In this document: positions 21,422 through 32,585 of the stretch, piece after piece
Position numbering within the stretch: position 1 is the first letter of the stretch
Layout: each line of letters opens with the position of its first letter
Source of the DNA: Paragorgia papillata
Lineage: Eukaryota > Cnidaria > Anthozoa > Scleralcyonacea > Coralliidae
Length of the DNA stretch: 64,000 nucleotides
Reading direction: 5' to 3'
NCBI GenBank assembly: GCA_035771165.1
Contig: JAWNZC010000014.1
Coordinates: 2,269,001-2,333,000, forward strand
Program-made: the position numbers and the translations under genes
The notes under the pieces: model-generated
The model's input: only the letters and a program-made list of their open reading frames with translations
What the model was told of the DNA's origin: nothing
Database searches by the model: none

Positions 21422-21503
21422 GTAGTCGTGGCCGAGTGGTTAAGGCGACAGACTAGAAATCTGTTGAGATATTCCCGCGCAGGTTCAAATCCTGCCGACT
21501 ACG
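21422..21503 (+). tRNA. tRNA-Ser(AGA)
   Basis: 82 nt with perfect acceptor, D, anticodon (ACAGA-CTAGAAA-TCTGT) and T stems. The variable stem has GAGA against TCCC, one mismatch. AGA (read as IGA) decodes UCU and UCC. Judged intact. Confidence 0.9.
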
Positions 21504-21819
21504 TCGTGCAACTGTTTATTATATTTGTTTAAATTTCTTCTGCATGCTGACGACGTTTACCTACAAACAATAATTAAGTGACGAATTACATATTCAGTTT
21601 ATCGGCTTTTTTGAGGCAATGATATATGAAAATATATGGCAATTTATGAAGATGTTAATTACAATACTTATAATTTTTTAATAGAGAGTAATCAATTTTC
21701 AAGGTTTCTTTTTAAGAAAAAGGATTAGACGAGTGCATTAACTTAACAATGATTGCATTTTGTAACTTTTAGCGAATAAAGTGGGCAGCTTTCTGACAAA
21801 AACATTCTATGAATTTCAC

Positions 21820-21889
21820 TCCAGCGTAGCTCAGTGCATGGTGGAGCATTCTACTGGAAATCGTGAGGTCGTCGGTCCTGCCGACTACG
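21820..21889 (+). pseudogene. tRNA-Cys/tRNA-Ser fusion
   Basis: The 5' part is Cys-like (GCGTAGCTCAGTGCATGGTG, anticodon region CTGGAAA) and changes within GTCGGT to a Ser 3' end (CCTGCCGACTACG), followed by the Ser 3' flank. The product of an exchange between the two gene types. Confidence 0.75.
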
Positions 21890-22218
21890 TCGTGCAAATG
21901 TTTATTATATTTGTTTAAATTTCTTCTGCTTGCAGACGACGTTTACCTGGAAACAAATCACAACAATAATTAAGTGATGAATTACATATTCAATTTTGGG
22001 CTTTTTTGAGGCAATGATATATGAAAATATATGGCAATTTATGAAATACTTATAATTTTTTCATAGAGAGTAATCAATTTTCAAGGTTTATTTTTAAGAA
22101 AATGGATTAGACGGGTGCATTAATTTAACAATGATTGCATTTTGTTGAAGTCTGTGTCGAAAAACTTTTAGCGAATAAAGTGGGCAGCTTACTGACAAAA
22201 ACATTCTATGAATTTTAC

Positions 22219-22248
22219 TTGAGCGTAGCTCAGTGCATGGTGGAGCAT
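22219..22248 (+). pseudogene. tRNA-Cys-derived 5' fragment joined to LINE family C
   Basis: Cys-like 5' half stops after TGGAGCAT and runs into AAGATTAACACTGACAC, an internal part of LINE family C. Marks a recombination point. Confidence 0.65.
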
Positions 22249-24370
22249 AAAGATTAACACTGACACTCAGTACACGGCTATAAATCTTTTACCGATTCCT
22301 GAAGGAACTCGAATTCCTATACTGTTGATGTACACACTGTTATAGAACATTTTTGACCAAACAAAAACGAAGCCCACCAGGTCCGGACGTGCTTCCTTAT
22401 TGAATGTGGAGAGACGTCGCACAGCAACTTGCACCAGTAGTCACCTATGTATTTAACTCTTCATTGAAACAACTGTGTGTTCCCCTTTTTTGGAAATTCG
22501 CGAATGTAAGTCCGATACCCAAAGAATCTCCTCTGACAGAATGACTTTAAACTTTTTTTATTAGACTTTTATTAGAAATACACAAATAATATATATACAA
22601 GATAAGACTTGCCCACAGGTAGCTTTAGCTAATCTAGGAGGGTCAGTCCAAATAATACAATTAATCAAAAAACGAAAAAGAAAACCATTTTGCAGGAGAA
22701 AGAAAAGAAAAAGTTGTCAAATAAAGGTATTATAGATAAATCCTAACAATACGCATATATATTCATGTGTACATTGTCACATATGCTTGTATATACATAC
22801 ACATGCACATACATACTTAAATTTTTTAAATTTTTTTAATGATCAAGGGACTTCAATATATTGATCCTCTTCTTTTAGTACATCAAGTAGTATTTGATGA
22901 ATCTTCCGTTTCAATTTATTTTTAGGTAATTCTCTAACAGAGCACGGTATCTCATTCCATAGTTTAGCGCCAAATCTCGAAAAAGCAAGTTTTTGATTTT
23001 CAAGGCGAGAGGGTTTAATATAAAAGTGTTTTAATGTGGATGATCGCGTCTTATAGGAGTGTACACGGGAGGTGTTGGTGAATAAATCTGATATATTAGT
23101 TGGAGTTAAATTATTAGCCTACTAACATCATGCATTAAATTGGACACAGATTCGCAGTATAAAAAATTCACTGGTAAAATATTTGCATCAATAAATAACG
23201 GACTGCATGTTCATTTCTATTACCAAAGAAAATAAAGCGAAGTACTCGCTTCTGTAGCTTTAAGATTTTTTGTAAATATGATTTACATGCCTGTCCCCAA
23301 AGAATCAATCCATATGATAAATAAGGATAAATTAATGATTGGTAAATGTTCAAAAGGGTACGTAAATGTATAAAATGTCTCAATTTAGCAATTAATCCCA
23401 CGATTTTACTAATCTTAGTGGATACATATATATACATATATCCATATATATATACATATACAAATATATATATATATACATACAGATCGAGTTTATATAG
23501 CTGGCTGACGGATATTATAACGAGACTCTTTGAGAAAATGGTCTTCAAACAAGAGATTTCGTCAGAGGTCGAGTCAGTGATTGGAATGGATCAGTTTGCC
23601 TATAATGAAGTACAAATACAACAATTGCCCTTATTAAATGCCAACATCATTGGCTTAAATAGTTGCATGGATGAAGACGCAGACTTTGTTCGAGTGATGT
23701 CTTTCGACTTTAGTAAAGCATTCGATTCTGTTCCCCACGACATTGTCTGTGAAAAACTCAAGTCAACTAATATTCATCCTTACATTATTAATTGCATTAT
23801 TAGTTTTTTGATGAACCGAAGACAAAGGGTTGTGGTCGACGAGATAGAACGGAATACTTTGACATCAAACAGAGGTGTACCGCAGGGTACGGTCCTTGGT
23901 CCTTTTCTGTGTTCTTTAATGGTGAACGATATAACATTAGAAGATCCATATAGCAACTTACTTGTTTAGTTTGCTGATGACATGACAGTTAGTGCACCTG
24001 TTAAGCTAAGCTGCGATTCGGTGTCTGGGGAAGTCAGAAACATCGATAAATGGGCAAGGAATAACAGGATGTCACTGAATTTGTCAAAAACATGATGGGA
24101 ATGCTCGTGTGCGGCAGGACCTCCAAACCTTTACCACCATCGATAACATGTATTGATCGGGGAAAATGGTTGAAACTTCTTGGTATATTACCTTCCAAGA
24201 TCACCTCTGTTGCTGGGATCTTCACGTCGATAGTCTACTGTCAAAAGCTAGTAGCCGTATGTGTTACTCCAAAGATCAACTTAGTAAACTGCATGTTTGA
24301 CTCACTTATTGGGGTTCCGCCTTGCAAAACAAATACTTGGATCGCATGCATTGACTGGTTTTATATGGCA
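22249..24370 (+). pseudogene. LINE family C relic, copy 2
   Basis: 5' part 22249-22542, then a nested LINE insert, then RT from 23490: FDFSKAFDSVPHDIV (about 23705-23750), NRGVPQGTVLGPFLCSLMVN (about 23868-23925) and FADDM after a stop at 23967. The longest uninterrupted RT frame of the family here (23520-23969). C-terminal region is broken. Confidence 0.8.
22543..23480 (-). mobile_element. LINE 3' end (L2/CR1 type) nested in family C
   Basis: Antisense insert. On - it encodes an RT C-terminal piece, SKIVGLIAKLRHFIHLRTLL then LIYPYLSYGLILWGQA (23230-23400), followed by a 3' UTR ending near 22543. The promoter-distal (5') side carries (TA)n/ATAC repeats at 23425-23485. The empty target at 40855-40880 reads CAGAATGCACTCAGCTTATC; a few bases were lost at insertion. 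Confidence 0.7.
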
Positions 24371-24529
24371 ATTTATAAAGATGTAATTAGAATATACTTT
24401 TTTAAAGGAGAGTAATCAATTTTCAAGGTTTGTTTTTTAAGAAAAAGGATTAAACGCGTGCATTAACATAATAATGATTGGGTTTCGTTGAAGCCCAAAA
24501 ACGTTTAGCGAATAAAATGGGCAGCTTTC

Positions 24530-24890
24530 TGACCAACCTCGTCCCAGGGCCTTTTGCGGTGGGGCAGCGCGAAAAGGCCCTGGCATCGCTGGTTTTTACA
24601 CCCAGAAATTCTAGGTGTAATAAATTATAATACATTTGGTATCTTCGAGGAAACTGACTGTGCTTCGTCGACTTCAGTTAGCATTCAATAGCGGCAACTT
24701 CTCTTCGTATTGTCTTTAACCACTTCAGGTAAAGTGTTTTGAATACTTGTTACATAGATATCTCTTCATCGTCCATAAGCAGCCATCAAAACGACCAGCT
24801 CAAGCTAAACTAGTGAAATCAGGTATTGCGGTATTAAATTAAGAAGCTAACTTTCCAAGCCGCAAATATAAGAAGTTCAAGAAGTAACAA
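24530..24890. repeat. unknown interspersed segment, copy 2 of 2
   Basis: Matches 9905-10270, including the CAGGGCCTTTTGCGG palindrome and the CAGAAATTCTAGG palindrome. Both copies follow LINE family C and a short array spacer, so they came from one block. Confidence 0.6.
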
Positions 24891-25760
24891 CAGCAGAAGC
24901 TCCCGCGCAGTTTCTTCTACCAAAACCACAGAGACAGACATGACTCAGCTTCCTGGAATCCACGAGTTTTTGTTGACCGAAATTTAGAAGAAAACAATAA
25001 TTCTGGTGGCAACCAGTGTGCTTTCATCTGTTAAGTCTTCCATCGCGGACCGCGGACGAGATGAAATCAGTCCGCAAACGTCTTTGCAAACGTTCGGATG
25101 GTTCAGTGTTGTGTGGCAACAGCTACGAGAATCAAGGAATTTGATTTTGATAATATGTGGAAGTAGACGTACCTTTTCTCATAGATATTTTTAACGCCGT
25201 GTCTGGCCGCACGAATACGCCCGTCAAAGTAACAAATCATGAATTAAGTGTAAATATAACTTTCTTTATACTCAGTCTTCATAAATGAACGGTGTTTAAT
25301 TTGAGTAGATTTTTTAGTCATTCTACTTAAATTGTGTAATATGAAAAGTTTACTATAATCCGCAGTCTGTCAGGTTTTTCATAAGACGAAATCACATAAT
25401 ATGATGTGGCAAAGTGAAATTGACAAGACGTCAAAGCTTGCCAGAGAAATTACAAGGCTGAAGCGTTCTAGCTTTTCAGTTCTACACGTATATTTTAGTA
25501 TTTGGCGTAGATATATGTATATTTTTATTTCAAAGACAAAAGACATGCTTAAAAGATTTTCCGCGGAACTTTTTTATTTTTTCAGACAATTTTTGCCCGG
25601 GTATTTTCCTTGTCACTCTGCATTTTATCTTTTAGTTGTGTGACTAAATTATAATATTAGCCACTATAAATATAGTCATTGACGACCACATTTTAACGGC
25701 GTTTCCGAGAGGTTTATCTAGCACTCTTTGTTCTTTGAGATTTTTCGCTTTGAAACTGGA
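24891..25760. other. unique insert without a recognised gene
   Basis: Replaces array sequence after the repeat copy. A short open stretch at 25006-25194 and another at 25401-25643 have no motifs I know. It ends where LINE family C sequence resumes (ACTCTTCATTGAAACAAC). Confidence 0.35.
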
Positions 25761-25764
25761 AAAG

Positions 25765-26215
25765 GAATATATTTAACTCTTCATTGAAACAACAGTGTGT
25801 TCCCCTCTTGTGGAAATTCGCGGAATGTAAGTCCGATACCCAAACCTTTACCACCATCGATAACATGTATTGATCGGGGGAAATGGTTGAAACTTTTTGA
25901 AAAGCTGGTAGCCGTATGTTTGACTCACTTATTATGTCACTGTTTTTCTATGTGATAGAAGTATGGGGTTCCGCCTTGCAAAACAAATACTTGGATCGCA
26001 TTGACAGGTTTTTCAGGCGAGCTCATCGGTATGGATGATTGAAGGGAGAGACAGAATCTTATTTGAGAAGATAACAAATTACTGACCCTGAACACGTTTT
26101 ATATGAATTACTTCCGCAAAAGAAACAGAGAGTACTTAGAGAACGAGAACACGCGTTCATCCGCCCGAAAGTTAGAAATGAAAGATATAAACGATGATTT
26201 TTAAACAGATGTCTT
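25765..26215 (+). pseudogene. LINE family C C-terminal fragment
   Basis: Contains CTTCATTGAAACAACAGTG (5' linker), jumps by deletion to the RT C-terminus, and ends with a basic tail (LLPQKKQRVLREREHAFIR then PKVRNERYK) before a stop. This is the only place the family's C-terminus is seen. Confidence 0.65.
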
Positions 26216-26383
26216 TTTAACTTTTTTTATTAGGGTAATTTTGATGGGTATTAAATATTGTAAATAGATTTTAACTAACATTATTTTAATAATTAGTATC
26301 CATGTAAATTAGTCTTCAAAATATAGCACTCACTATCGCTTGTAAAGTCACTCGTCTGTTTTGTCTATTGATGATAAAGACTT

Positions 26384-26384
26384 T

Positions 26385-26422
<38 letters not shown>

Positions 26423-26466
26423 TTAATAATAATAATATAATATAATAATAATATATAATAATAATA
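26384..26466. repeat. (TAA)n microsatellite
   Basis: Imperfect run of TAA/ATA triplets after the family C fragment, possibly its 3' tail, joined to Ser 3' flank at 26467. Confidence 0.8.
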
Positions 26467-26579
26467 CCTGCAAATGTTTATTATATTTCTTTAAATTTCT
26501 TCTGCATGCAGACGTTTACCTACAAACAATAAGTGATGAATTGCATATTCAGTTTATGCATGCAGTACACAGCAAAAAA

Positions 26580-26830
26580 TCGTTTTCTTAACAAGAAAAA
26601 AAATTCTTAAAACAAGAAATATTTTCTTATTGCAAGAAAATAATTTCTTGATACAAGAAAAATTTGTAACCACAAGAAAATATTTCTTACCGCAAGAAAA
26701 AAATTTCTTAACTAAGAAAAAAAATTCTTGCTTTAGGAAAAAAATTCTTGACTTAGAAAAAATTTTCTTGCCACAAGAAAAAAAATATTATCAGATAAAA
26801 ATTTCTTAACATAAGAAAAAAATATTATGT
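26580..26830. repeat. left AAGAAA/TTTCTT array
   Basis: About 20 short units of TTCTT and AAGAAA alternate, able to form many small hairpins. Mirrored at 30955-31385. Confidence 0.8.
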
Positions 26831-27328
26831 AAAGAAAATTGTGTTACTGTTTGATCGTTTTCACCTGACATGCTTTATTTATGATATCAAATATAAGATA
26901 AGTATTGTTGGCCACAAAAATGGAATCTATTTGCATTATGGCCCCCAGTTAATTCTAGTATGTAAGCATTATATTTTTATCATAAAGCGAACCAAAGAAA
27001 GCTGCGGGGAGCCGCGCGAGGCTAACGCGAGTATATCGTGATAACCCGTGAAACTGACCAAAGGGAACGCGGGCTAACGAGGTTCAAACTTCAAAATCGT
27101 CCATTGACCGTTGGAGCTTCGCGTTTAACTGATCAATAGTGGAATTTGTGGCTTGTATTTTATGATGGATTGCAAAGGAACTCGTTGTTTTTATCATTGT
27201 CTACTGTAGACGAGAAATATGTCAGATTGTAGAAGGTAAGTCATCTTTAATACGCAATTTAAATGTAGTGAATTTACTTATTAATATTTTTCAAGCTGAT
27301 ACAATCTTCTTAGTTCTTACTAGTAAAA

Positions 27329-27465
27329 CAGTAAAAATCCGCTAACAAGAACGTACGTTTTACCAAATCAGCCTGCGATAGGTTCTTATATTCTTATATA
27401 AATAAATTCTTAATTTCAGCCTGAGGTTCTTATAGTTGAAGGTTCTTGTTAGCGGGTTTTTACTG
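27329..27465. mobile_element. 137-bp MITE nested in the 4.8-kb element
   Basis: Inverted ends CAGTAAAAATCCGCTAACAA and (on the other strand) CAGTAAAAACCCGCTAACAA, with TA on the right flank. Interior AT-rich. Confidence 0.7.
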
Positions 27466-27998
27466 TATTCAATATTAAACTTTAAGCTTATATTCAAATG
27501 TTAATAACTCCAATGATTCCTAATCAAGGGATTTGAAAGTCTCTAGTATTCCTGATGATGAATAAATCCTAGTCGAATCGTCCAAGCTATTAAAATTATT
27601 TAAAATTTACCGTGTATATTCTTTATATCACTGTATATTCTTTCACTGTAGTGTATACAGTATATCATTAATTTAATATTAAGCTGGTTTGGCTGGTTGG
27701 TTTAATTATTTAATACCATGTGTTTTGATATCTTCAACTCAACATCACATTTAACAGTAAGCTTATCTATATAGTATTTGCAGTTACAGTGTAAACACTA
27801 TCAAAAATATCTTTCAAAAATATCAAAAAAACTATCAATTTCTGTTTTTGTGTTTTTGTTCATGGCAAGAACTCAGGGGTTACTGAGTACATGTAAAGGT
27901 TATTGTTGAGCCCCCTGTATATGATGTTATAAAGTTCAACATCAGGTAAGTGATGATCAGTTATTGGGCTATATTTTTTATATACTGAACAGGCTTAA

Positions 27999-28090
27999 CC
28001 CTTTCACTACTGTTGGGGCCTTTTAGTTTTTACTCTGGCTAACGCCAGACGATTTTACTCATTGAGAGAAGAAGTCTAGTAGTGAAAGAG
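27999..28090. mobile_element. TTAA MITE variant
   Basis: Follows TTAA with CCCTTTCACTACTGTTGGGG, contains CTGGCTAACGCCAG like the copy at 9734, and ends GTAGTGAAAGAG next to TCAA. A diverged relative of the 93-bp family. Confidence 0.65.
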
Positions 28091-28109
28091 TCAAAACCTA
28101 TCTCATTAA

Positions 28110-28213
28110 CCCTTTTACTACTGTTGGGGCCTTCTAGTATGTATTTTTCTCTGGCTAATGCCAGACTATTTTACTCGTCGAGAGACGAAGTTTTTTCTCA
28201 GGTAGTGAACAGG
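28110..28213. mobile_element. TTAA MITE variant, adjacent copy
   Basis: Second copy just downstream, starting after TTAA with CCCTTTTACTACTGTTGGGG. The right end near GTAGTGAACAGGAG is degraded. Confidence 0.55.
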
Positions 28214-28470
28214 AGTGACTAGATGAGGTGAGGTGACCAGCTCACTGGGCTAGCCCACCAAAGAATGTGAAATTACAGTATGTGAAGTCAATTGCCCACC
28301 TCTGGGCTGCATGCACTGCTACGCATGCACTGCTACTGCTCATTGTTTGTAAGTTACACTATCTGTAGCCTTGTTCCCATGGCCCACTTTATTTAAAACA
28401 GCCAATCGTGCGCTCACCAAGCAAGCAACCAAACAATTTTTGTGAGGTTATATAATTTAAGGTCAATTGT

Positions 28471-28563
28471 ATGAAATGCACCTTCGCATATCAGAAGCCC
28501 TGTATATATATATATATATACATACGGTACATACATACATACATACAGGGTATATCAGAAGCC

Positions 28564-28606
<43 letters not shown>

Positions 28607-28633
28607 TACAGGGCTTCTGATATATCAGAAGCC

Positions 28634-28681
<48 letters not shown>

Positions 28682-28713
28682 GGCTTCTGATATTATGCGA
28701 AGGTGCGTTTCAT
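28471..28713. repeat. inverted-repeat element with (TA)n cores
   Basis: Outer inverted repeats ATGAAATGCACCTTCGCATA and its complement at 28694-28713. Inside, ATATCAGAAGCCCTG and its complement bracket three (TA)n tracts. Looks like a palindromic MITE in which TA tracts expanded. Confidence 0.7.
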
Positions 28714-28931
28714 ATATATATAGTATATGTAGGTGCATGATAATGCCAGTGAAGTGTAATATTTGGTATGTACACTCGTTATCAGTTTTCTTAGAACCTT
28801 TGAATAAATTTTTCTTATTATTTTATGAGTGTATACTACAGCACTGAATTACATTAAAATCCTGTCCATTAGTTTTATTTTTGTAGTTGTTTTACTAACT
28901 GGGATATTGTTTGTTATTTTATCTTTTACAG

Positions 28932-29026
28932 GCACAGTAATTGTACATCTCCTTCAACATGTGTCAACAATTTTTGCAAGACTCAAATCTGCCCAAAACA
29001 CAATTGAGTTGATTCATGAACTGAAG
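28932..29026 (+). CDS. possible exon in the 4.8-kb element
   Basis: 95 nt bounded by a pyrimidine-rich acceptor (TTATCTTTTACAG) and a GTAATG donor. Open frame encodes VIVHLLQHVSTIFARLKSAQ then NTIELIHELK, a plausible helix. Protein not recognised. Confidence 0.4.
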
Positions 29027-29123
29027 GTAATGACTGTATTTGGTATATGGTGTATTTTCCCTAAACCAAGAGGGTATATAGAGGCCCAGCCATTTTTTGG
29101 CCAGTTTGGGATAAAAGAGTTAA

Positions 29124-29216
29124 CTCTTTCCTGTCTGAATTGGTCTTTAGTATTTTATTCTGGCTAACGCCAGATGATTTTATTCATCTCTGGGGAAGCC
29201 CTCAGACAGGAATGAG
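29124..29216. mobile_element. TTAA-flanked 93-bp MITE
   Basis: Same length and sequence as 9734-9826, with TTAA on the left and TTAT on the right. Confidence 0.8.
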
Positions 29217-29235
29217 TTATAAACTATCTCTCTAA

Positions 29236-29838
29236 GGGGGCGATTACATGGACCGGGCTGGCCCGGTTAACCGGGCTAGCCCGGTTAACCGGGATGAGTT
29301 TACAAAACGATTACATGGAGCGGGCTAGCCCGGTAAGCCGGGATGATTTCAGGCCGAAATTCGCAATTATCAAGTAAATAAGGGCAAAGCTACGTTAGTT
29401 TTACTTCAGTTTTACACTAATTAGTCTATTATTTATTTTGTAAGCCCATCGTTACTAAAAAGATTGTTAAAGTCTTAGCTAACCCAGGAAAGCGTCTTCA
29501 CGAAGACTAATTAATTTATTAAATCTTCGCTTTGATCACAAAACACACAAACAACGTTGATGTTCTATTTCAGTTCCTTTCAGCACTATTTATTCACACA
29601 GTCAAGCAAACGAACGCGTATCGAAGCGAGTTCAACAGTTTTTCAGCCCGGTTTGCCGGGCTGAAAACGATTCGGGCTAGCCCGGTTGCGACAACCGGGA
29701 TCCCGGCAAACCGGGCTAGCCCGCTTGCCATGTAATCGAAATGTTAAAACAACATGTGTTTTATATATAAAGCGGGCTAGCCCGGTTAACCGGGCTAGCC
29801 CGGTTAACCGGGCCAGCCCGGTCCATGTAATCGCCCCC
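29236..29838. mobile_element. Harbinger-type MITE
   Basis: 603 bp. Ends GGGGGCGATTACATGGACCG are inverted and flanked by TAA (29233-29235, 29839-29841), the 3-bp duplication of PIF/Harbinger. Subterminal CCGGGCTAGCCCGGTTAA palindromes are repeated at both ends. No transposase. Confidence 0.85.
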
Positions 29839-29841
29839 TAA

Positions 29842-29934
29842 CTCTTTCCTGTCCGAATTGGTCTTTAGTATTTTATTCTGGCTAATGCCAGATGATTTTA
29901 TTCATCTCTGGGGAAGTCGTCACACAGGAATGAG
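29842..29934. mobile_element. TTAA-flanked 93-bp MITE
   Basis: Third close copy, from CTCTTTCCTGTCCGAATTGG to CACAGGAATGAG then TTAA. Its left TAA is shared with the Harbinger-type MITE, which inserted at that edge. Confidence 0.75.
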
Positions 29935-29965
29935 TTAAACAAATCTTTTTCTTTCTTATTTTGAG

Positions 29966-30262
29966 GAATCATGAGGATGCAACTTCATTGATGGTGTACA
30001 ACGAAGATTTTTGCTATGTCATTGTGGGAAAGCAACTAATATTCAAGACGGAAGCAGGGAAGTTTTTAGAAGCTGTTGTAGTATGTTTGTCATCAGTGAT
30101 TCACTTTATTTGTTGGATTTTGATTATCCTAAACAAAATGAAATTGGGATGACCATTTTGCAGATTTATGTTTTCAATGACAATTGCATACCAAAGGACA
30201 TTGCGATTCTTGTTAATGCGATGTTAAAAGCATACAGGAAGTGTAAAGTGGAATCATGTTAA
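29966..30262 (+). pseudogene. possible terminal exon, frameshifted
   Basis: After a pyrimidine tract and AG, one frame gives YNEDFCYVIVGKQLIFKTEA and GKFLEAVVVCLSS, then a +1 frame gives LYLLDFDYPKQNEIGMTILQ to a TAA at 30260. The (L/F)xYP segment near a C-terminus is seen in uncharacterised invertebrate repeat-associated proteins; function unknown. The frame change suggests decay. Could belong with 28932-29026. Confidence 0.4.
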
Positions 30263-30635
30263 AGAACTGATGCGACTTGAACTTTTTTTATATATTACAT
30301 AACTTCTATGGTATAGTTTTCTGCACAGCCATATTATAAGTGCAGTGAATGTTATGTTATTTCACCTGCTTGTGGTTTTTAATTAATTTATGAAGCCTTT
30401 GGAAGTCACAAAAACATCACATGACATTCGAATACGGAATATCATTGATATTATACTGTACAGTATATACAGTGAAGAACACCAGGCCTTACGACTGCCC
30501 AGTTAGTATTACTTTGCTATCACACAACTTTTTTACCTTGAACAAAAGCACGCTACAGTCTTTCTTATATTTGATAACCATGTTGATTTAAGCAATGTAC
30601 ATGTTTATTCGACCAGATTTTTTGGCCACACACTG

Positions 30636-30638
<3 letters not shown>

Positions 30639-30724
<86 letters not shown>
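30639..30724. repeat. (AT)n microsatellite
   Basis: A near-perfect AT dinucleotide run of about 86 bp, with a shorter one at 30740-30755. Confidence 0.9.
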
Positions 30725-30731
<7 letters not shown>

Positions 30732-30954
30732 ATATACTGTATATATATATATATACCAGTGGGATTCCACTGCATGCAGAATGCAGGTATATCTGTCATG
30801 CTTTTGCAACTTCAAAAAGCTTTATACACTTCGTGCTAGACTGATGACATTTCCATGTTATTTTGTTCTAAAAAATTATAAGTAATTTTAGTTATAATAT
30901 AAATGTAATGTGCATGCAGTTTCCTATTTTTCTTACCATGTGAGCATGTAAATT

Positions 30955-31385
30955 ATTTTCTTGCTATTTTTCTTATTTTTCAATAAAAAAATAATCTTAT
31001 AACAATTTGGTTTATTTTCTCAAAATAAGAAAATTTTGTTCTTATTTCAAGAAATATTTTCTTGTTAAGAAAAAAACTGAATTTTCTTATTTTAAGAAAT
31101 AATTTTCTTAGATTTTCTTAGTAAGAAAAAAATTTCTTGCTATTCTCCCAAATAAGAAATTTCTTATTTTAAGAAAAAAATATCTTGAAATAAGTTTTTT
31201 TTTTCTTGGATTAAGATTTCTTTTTCTTAAAACAAGAAAATAATTTTCTTATTTTAAGAAATAATTTTCTTAGATTTTCTTAGTAAGAAAAAATTTCTTG
31301 CTATTCTCCCAAATAAGAAATTTCTTATTTTAAGAAAAAATTTCTTAAAACAAGTTTTTTTTTTCTTAAAACAAGAAAGTGATTT
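30955..31385. repeat. right AAGAAA/TTTCTT array
   Basis: Counterpart of the left array. A block around AATAATTTTCTTATTTTAAG is repeated twice (about 31080 and 31240), showing internal tandem growth. Confidence 0.8.
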
Positions 31386-31584
31386 TTTGCTGTGTATAGC
31401 ATTACAATACTTTTGGGGGGTTTTCGAGGCAGTGATATATGAAAATATATGGCGATTTATGAAGATGTTAATTAGAATATTTTTAAGAAAAAGGATTAAA
31501 CGAGTGCATTAACATAACAATGATTGGATTTTGTTGAAGCTCAAAAACTTTTAGCGAATAAAGTGTGCAAGGTTGTGACCAATT

Positions 31585-31636
31585 TGGAGCGTAGCTTGGT
31601 GCATGGTGGAGCGTTCTACTGCCGATCTCTCGTGCC
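31585..31636 (+). pseudogene. tRNA-Cys-derived fragment
   Basis: TGGAGCGTAGCTTGGTGCATGG then TGGAGCGTTCTACTGCCGATC; the T arm is deleted. Broken. Confidence 0.55.
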
Positions 31637-31856
31637 CGGTCTCTTTCATACAATCACTGACATGGAGTTTGAAACAAATAAGTAAAATGACTTCAAAGTT
31701 GAAATAAACATGCAAGATGATTTTGCTATTCTCTCAATAATAGATAAATGATTATTTCATTGTTCAAGTGTTGCATAGTATGAGAAACAAAAATTGTGCC
31801 TCTGTGCGCTTCATATGCATGTGCCCGCCAGAGTGTATTGAGTCATGCCCCGAAAA

Positions 31857-31938
31857 GTAGTCGTGGCCGAGTGGTTAAGGCGACAGACTTGAAATCTGTT
31901 GGAATATTCCCGCGCAGGTTCAAATCCTGCTGACTACG
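31857..31938 (+). tRNA. tRNA-Ser(TGA)
   Basis: 82 nt. Acceptor GTAGTCG/TGACTAC with a G.T pair, anticodon arm ACAGA-CTTGAAA-TCTGT, T arm perfect. Reads UCA. A TTTT occurs 13 nt downstream (31951-31954), unlike most Ser copies. Confidence 0.88.
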
Positions 31939-32055
31939 TGCAAATATTTATTTTATTTCTTTAAATCCCTCTGCATGCAGACGTTTACCTACATACAAAT
32001 AAATCACAAAACATTCTAGTAATTTTACTTTGTACTTGTATGGTTTTTAACAATT

Positions 32056-32127
32056 GGGAGCGTAGCTCAGTGGTAGAGCATTCGACTGCAGATCGAGAGG
32101 TCGTCGGTTCAATCCCGATCGCTCCCT
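32056..32127 (+). tRNA. tRNA-Cys(GCA)
   Basis: 72 nt, all stems paired, discriminator T, TTTT stop directly after. Same mature sequence as 21119. The RTE relic d is inserted about 80 bp further on. Confidence 0.93.
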
Positions 32128-32585
32128 GTCTTTTCCCCTCACTATGGATTTCGAACAAAATAGTCAATGTTAAATGACTTGAAGCAAACTTGAAATAAAC
32201 ATGCCAATTTCATCATCATCATCATCATCATCATCATGCTGTGTGTCGCAATGCGTTAAAGACTGCTTTCATTACCTTACCACCTTTCTCCATTCAGCTC
32301 TCTGCTGTGAGAGTGATGTCAATGAGTCGGTCTTGATGTCTCTCAGCTTCAGATTTCTCTTGATGGTATCCTTGAACCAGATACGAGGGCGTCCTCTCTT
32401 TCTGTGACCATAAGGCAGTTGAGAGTAGATGATCTGTTTTGGAAGCCTGTCTGACGACATCCTCATGAGGTTTCTAGTCCACCAGAGTTTCGTTTTGTTC
32501 AGAAGATCTTCAATAGAGGGCAGCCCTGTCCGATCGAGTATTGGCGGTGCCCTGGAAGTTAGCTGCGCGCGCAGCTAACTTTCAT

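Larger units (their letters stand above)
26568..31394. mobile_element. 4.8-kb TA-flanked DNA transposon with hairpin arrays
   Basis: Inverted ends CACAGCAAAAAATC (left) and GATTTTTTGCTGTG (right) are flanked by TA (26566-26567, 31395-31396). The empty site, common in the array, reads GCATGCAATATAGCATTAC. Both inner ends carry long arrays of AAGAAA/TTTCTT hairpins. The middle holds nested MITEs, microsatellites and two possible exons but no recognised transposase, so it is probably non-autonomous or decayed. TA duplication suggests a Tc1/mariner-related enzyme, though such hairpin arrays are not typical of that group. Confidence 0.75.

Noticed and set aside
28467..28847. 126-codon frame with Tyr-Ile repeats
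   Set aside because: Translation of (TA)n tracts; not a protein.
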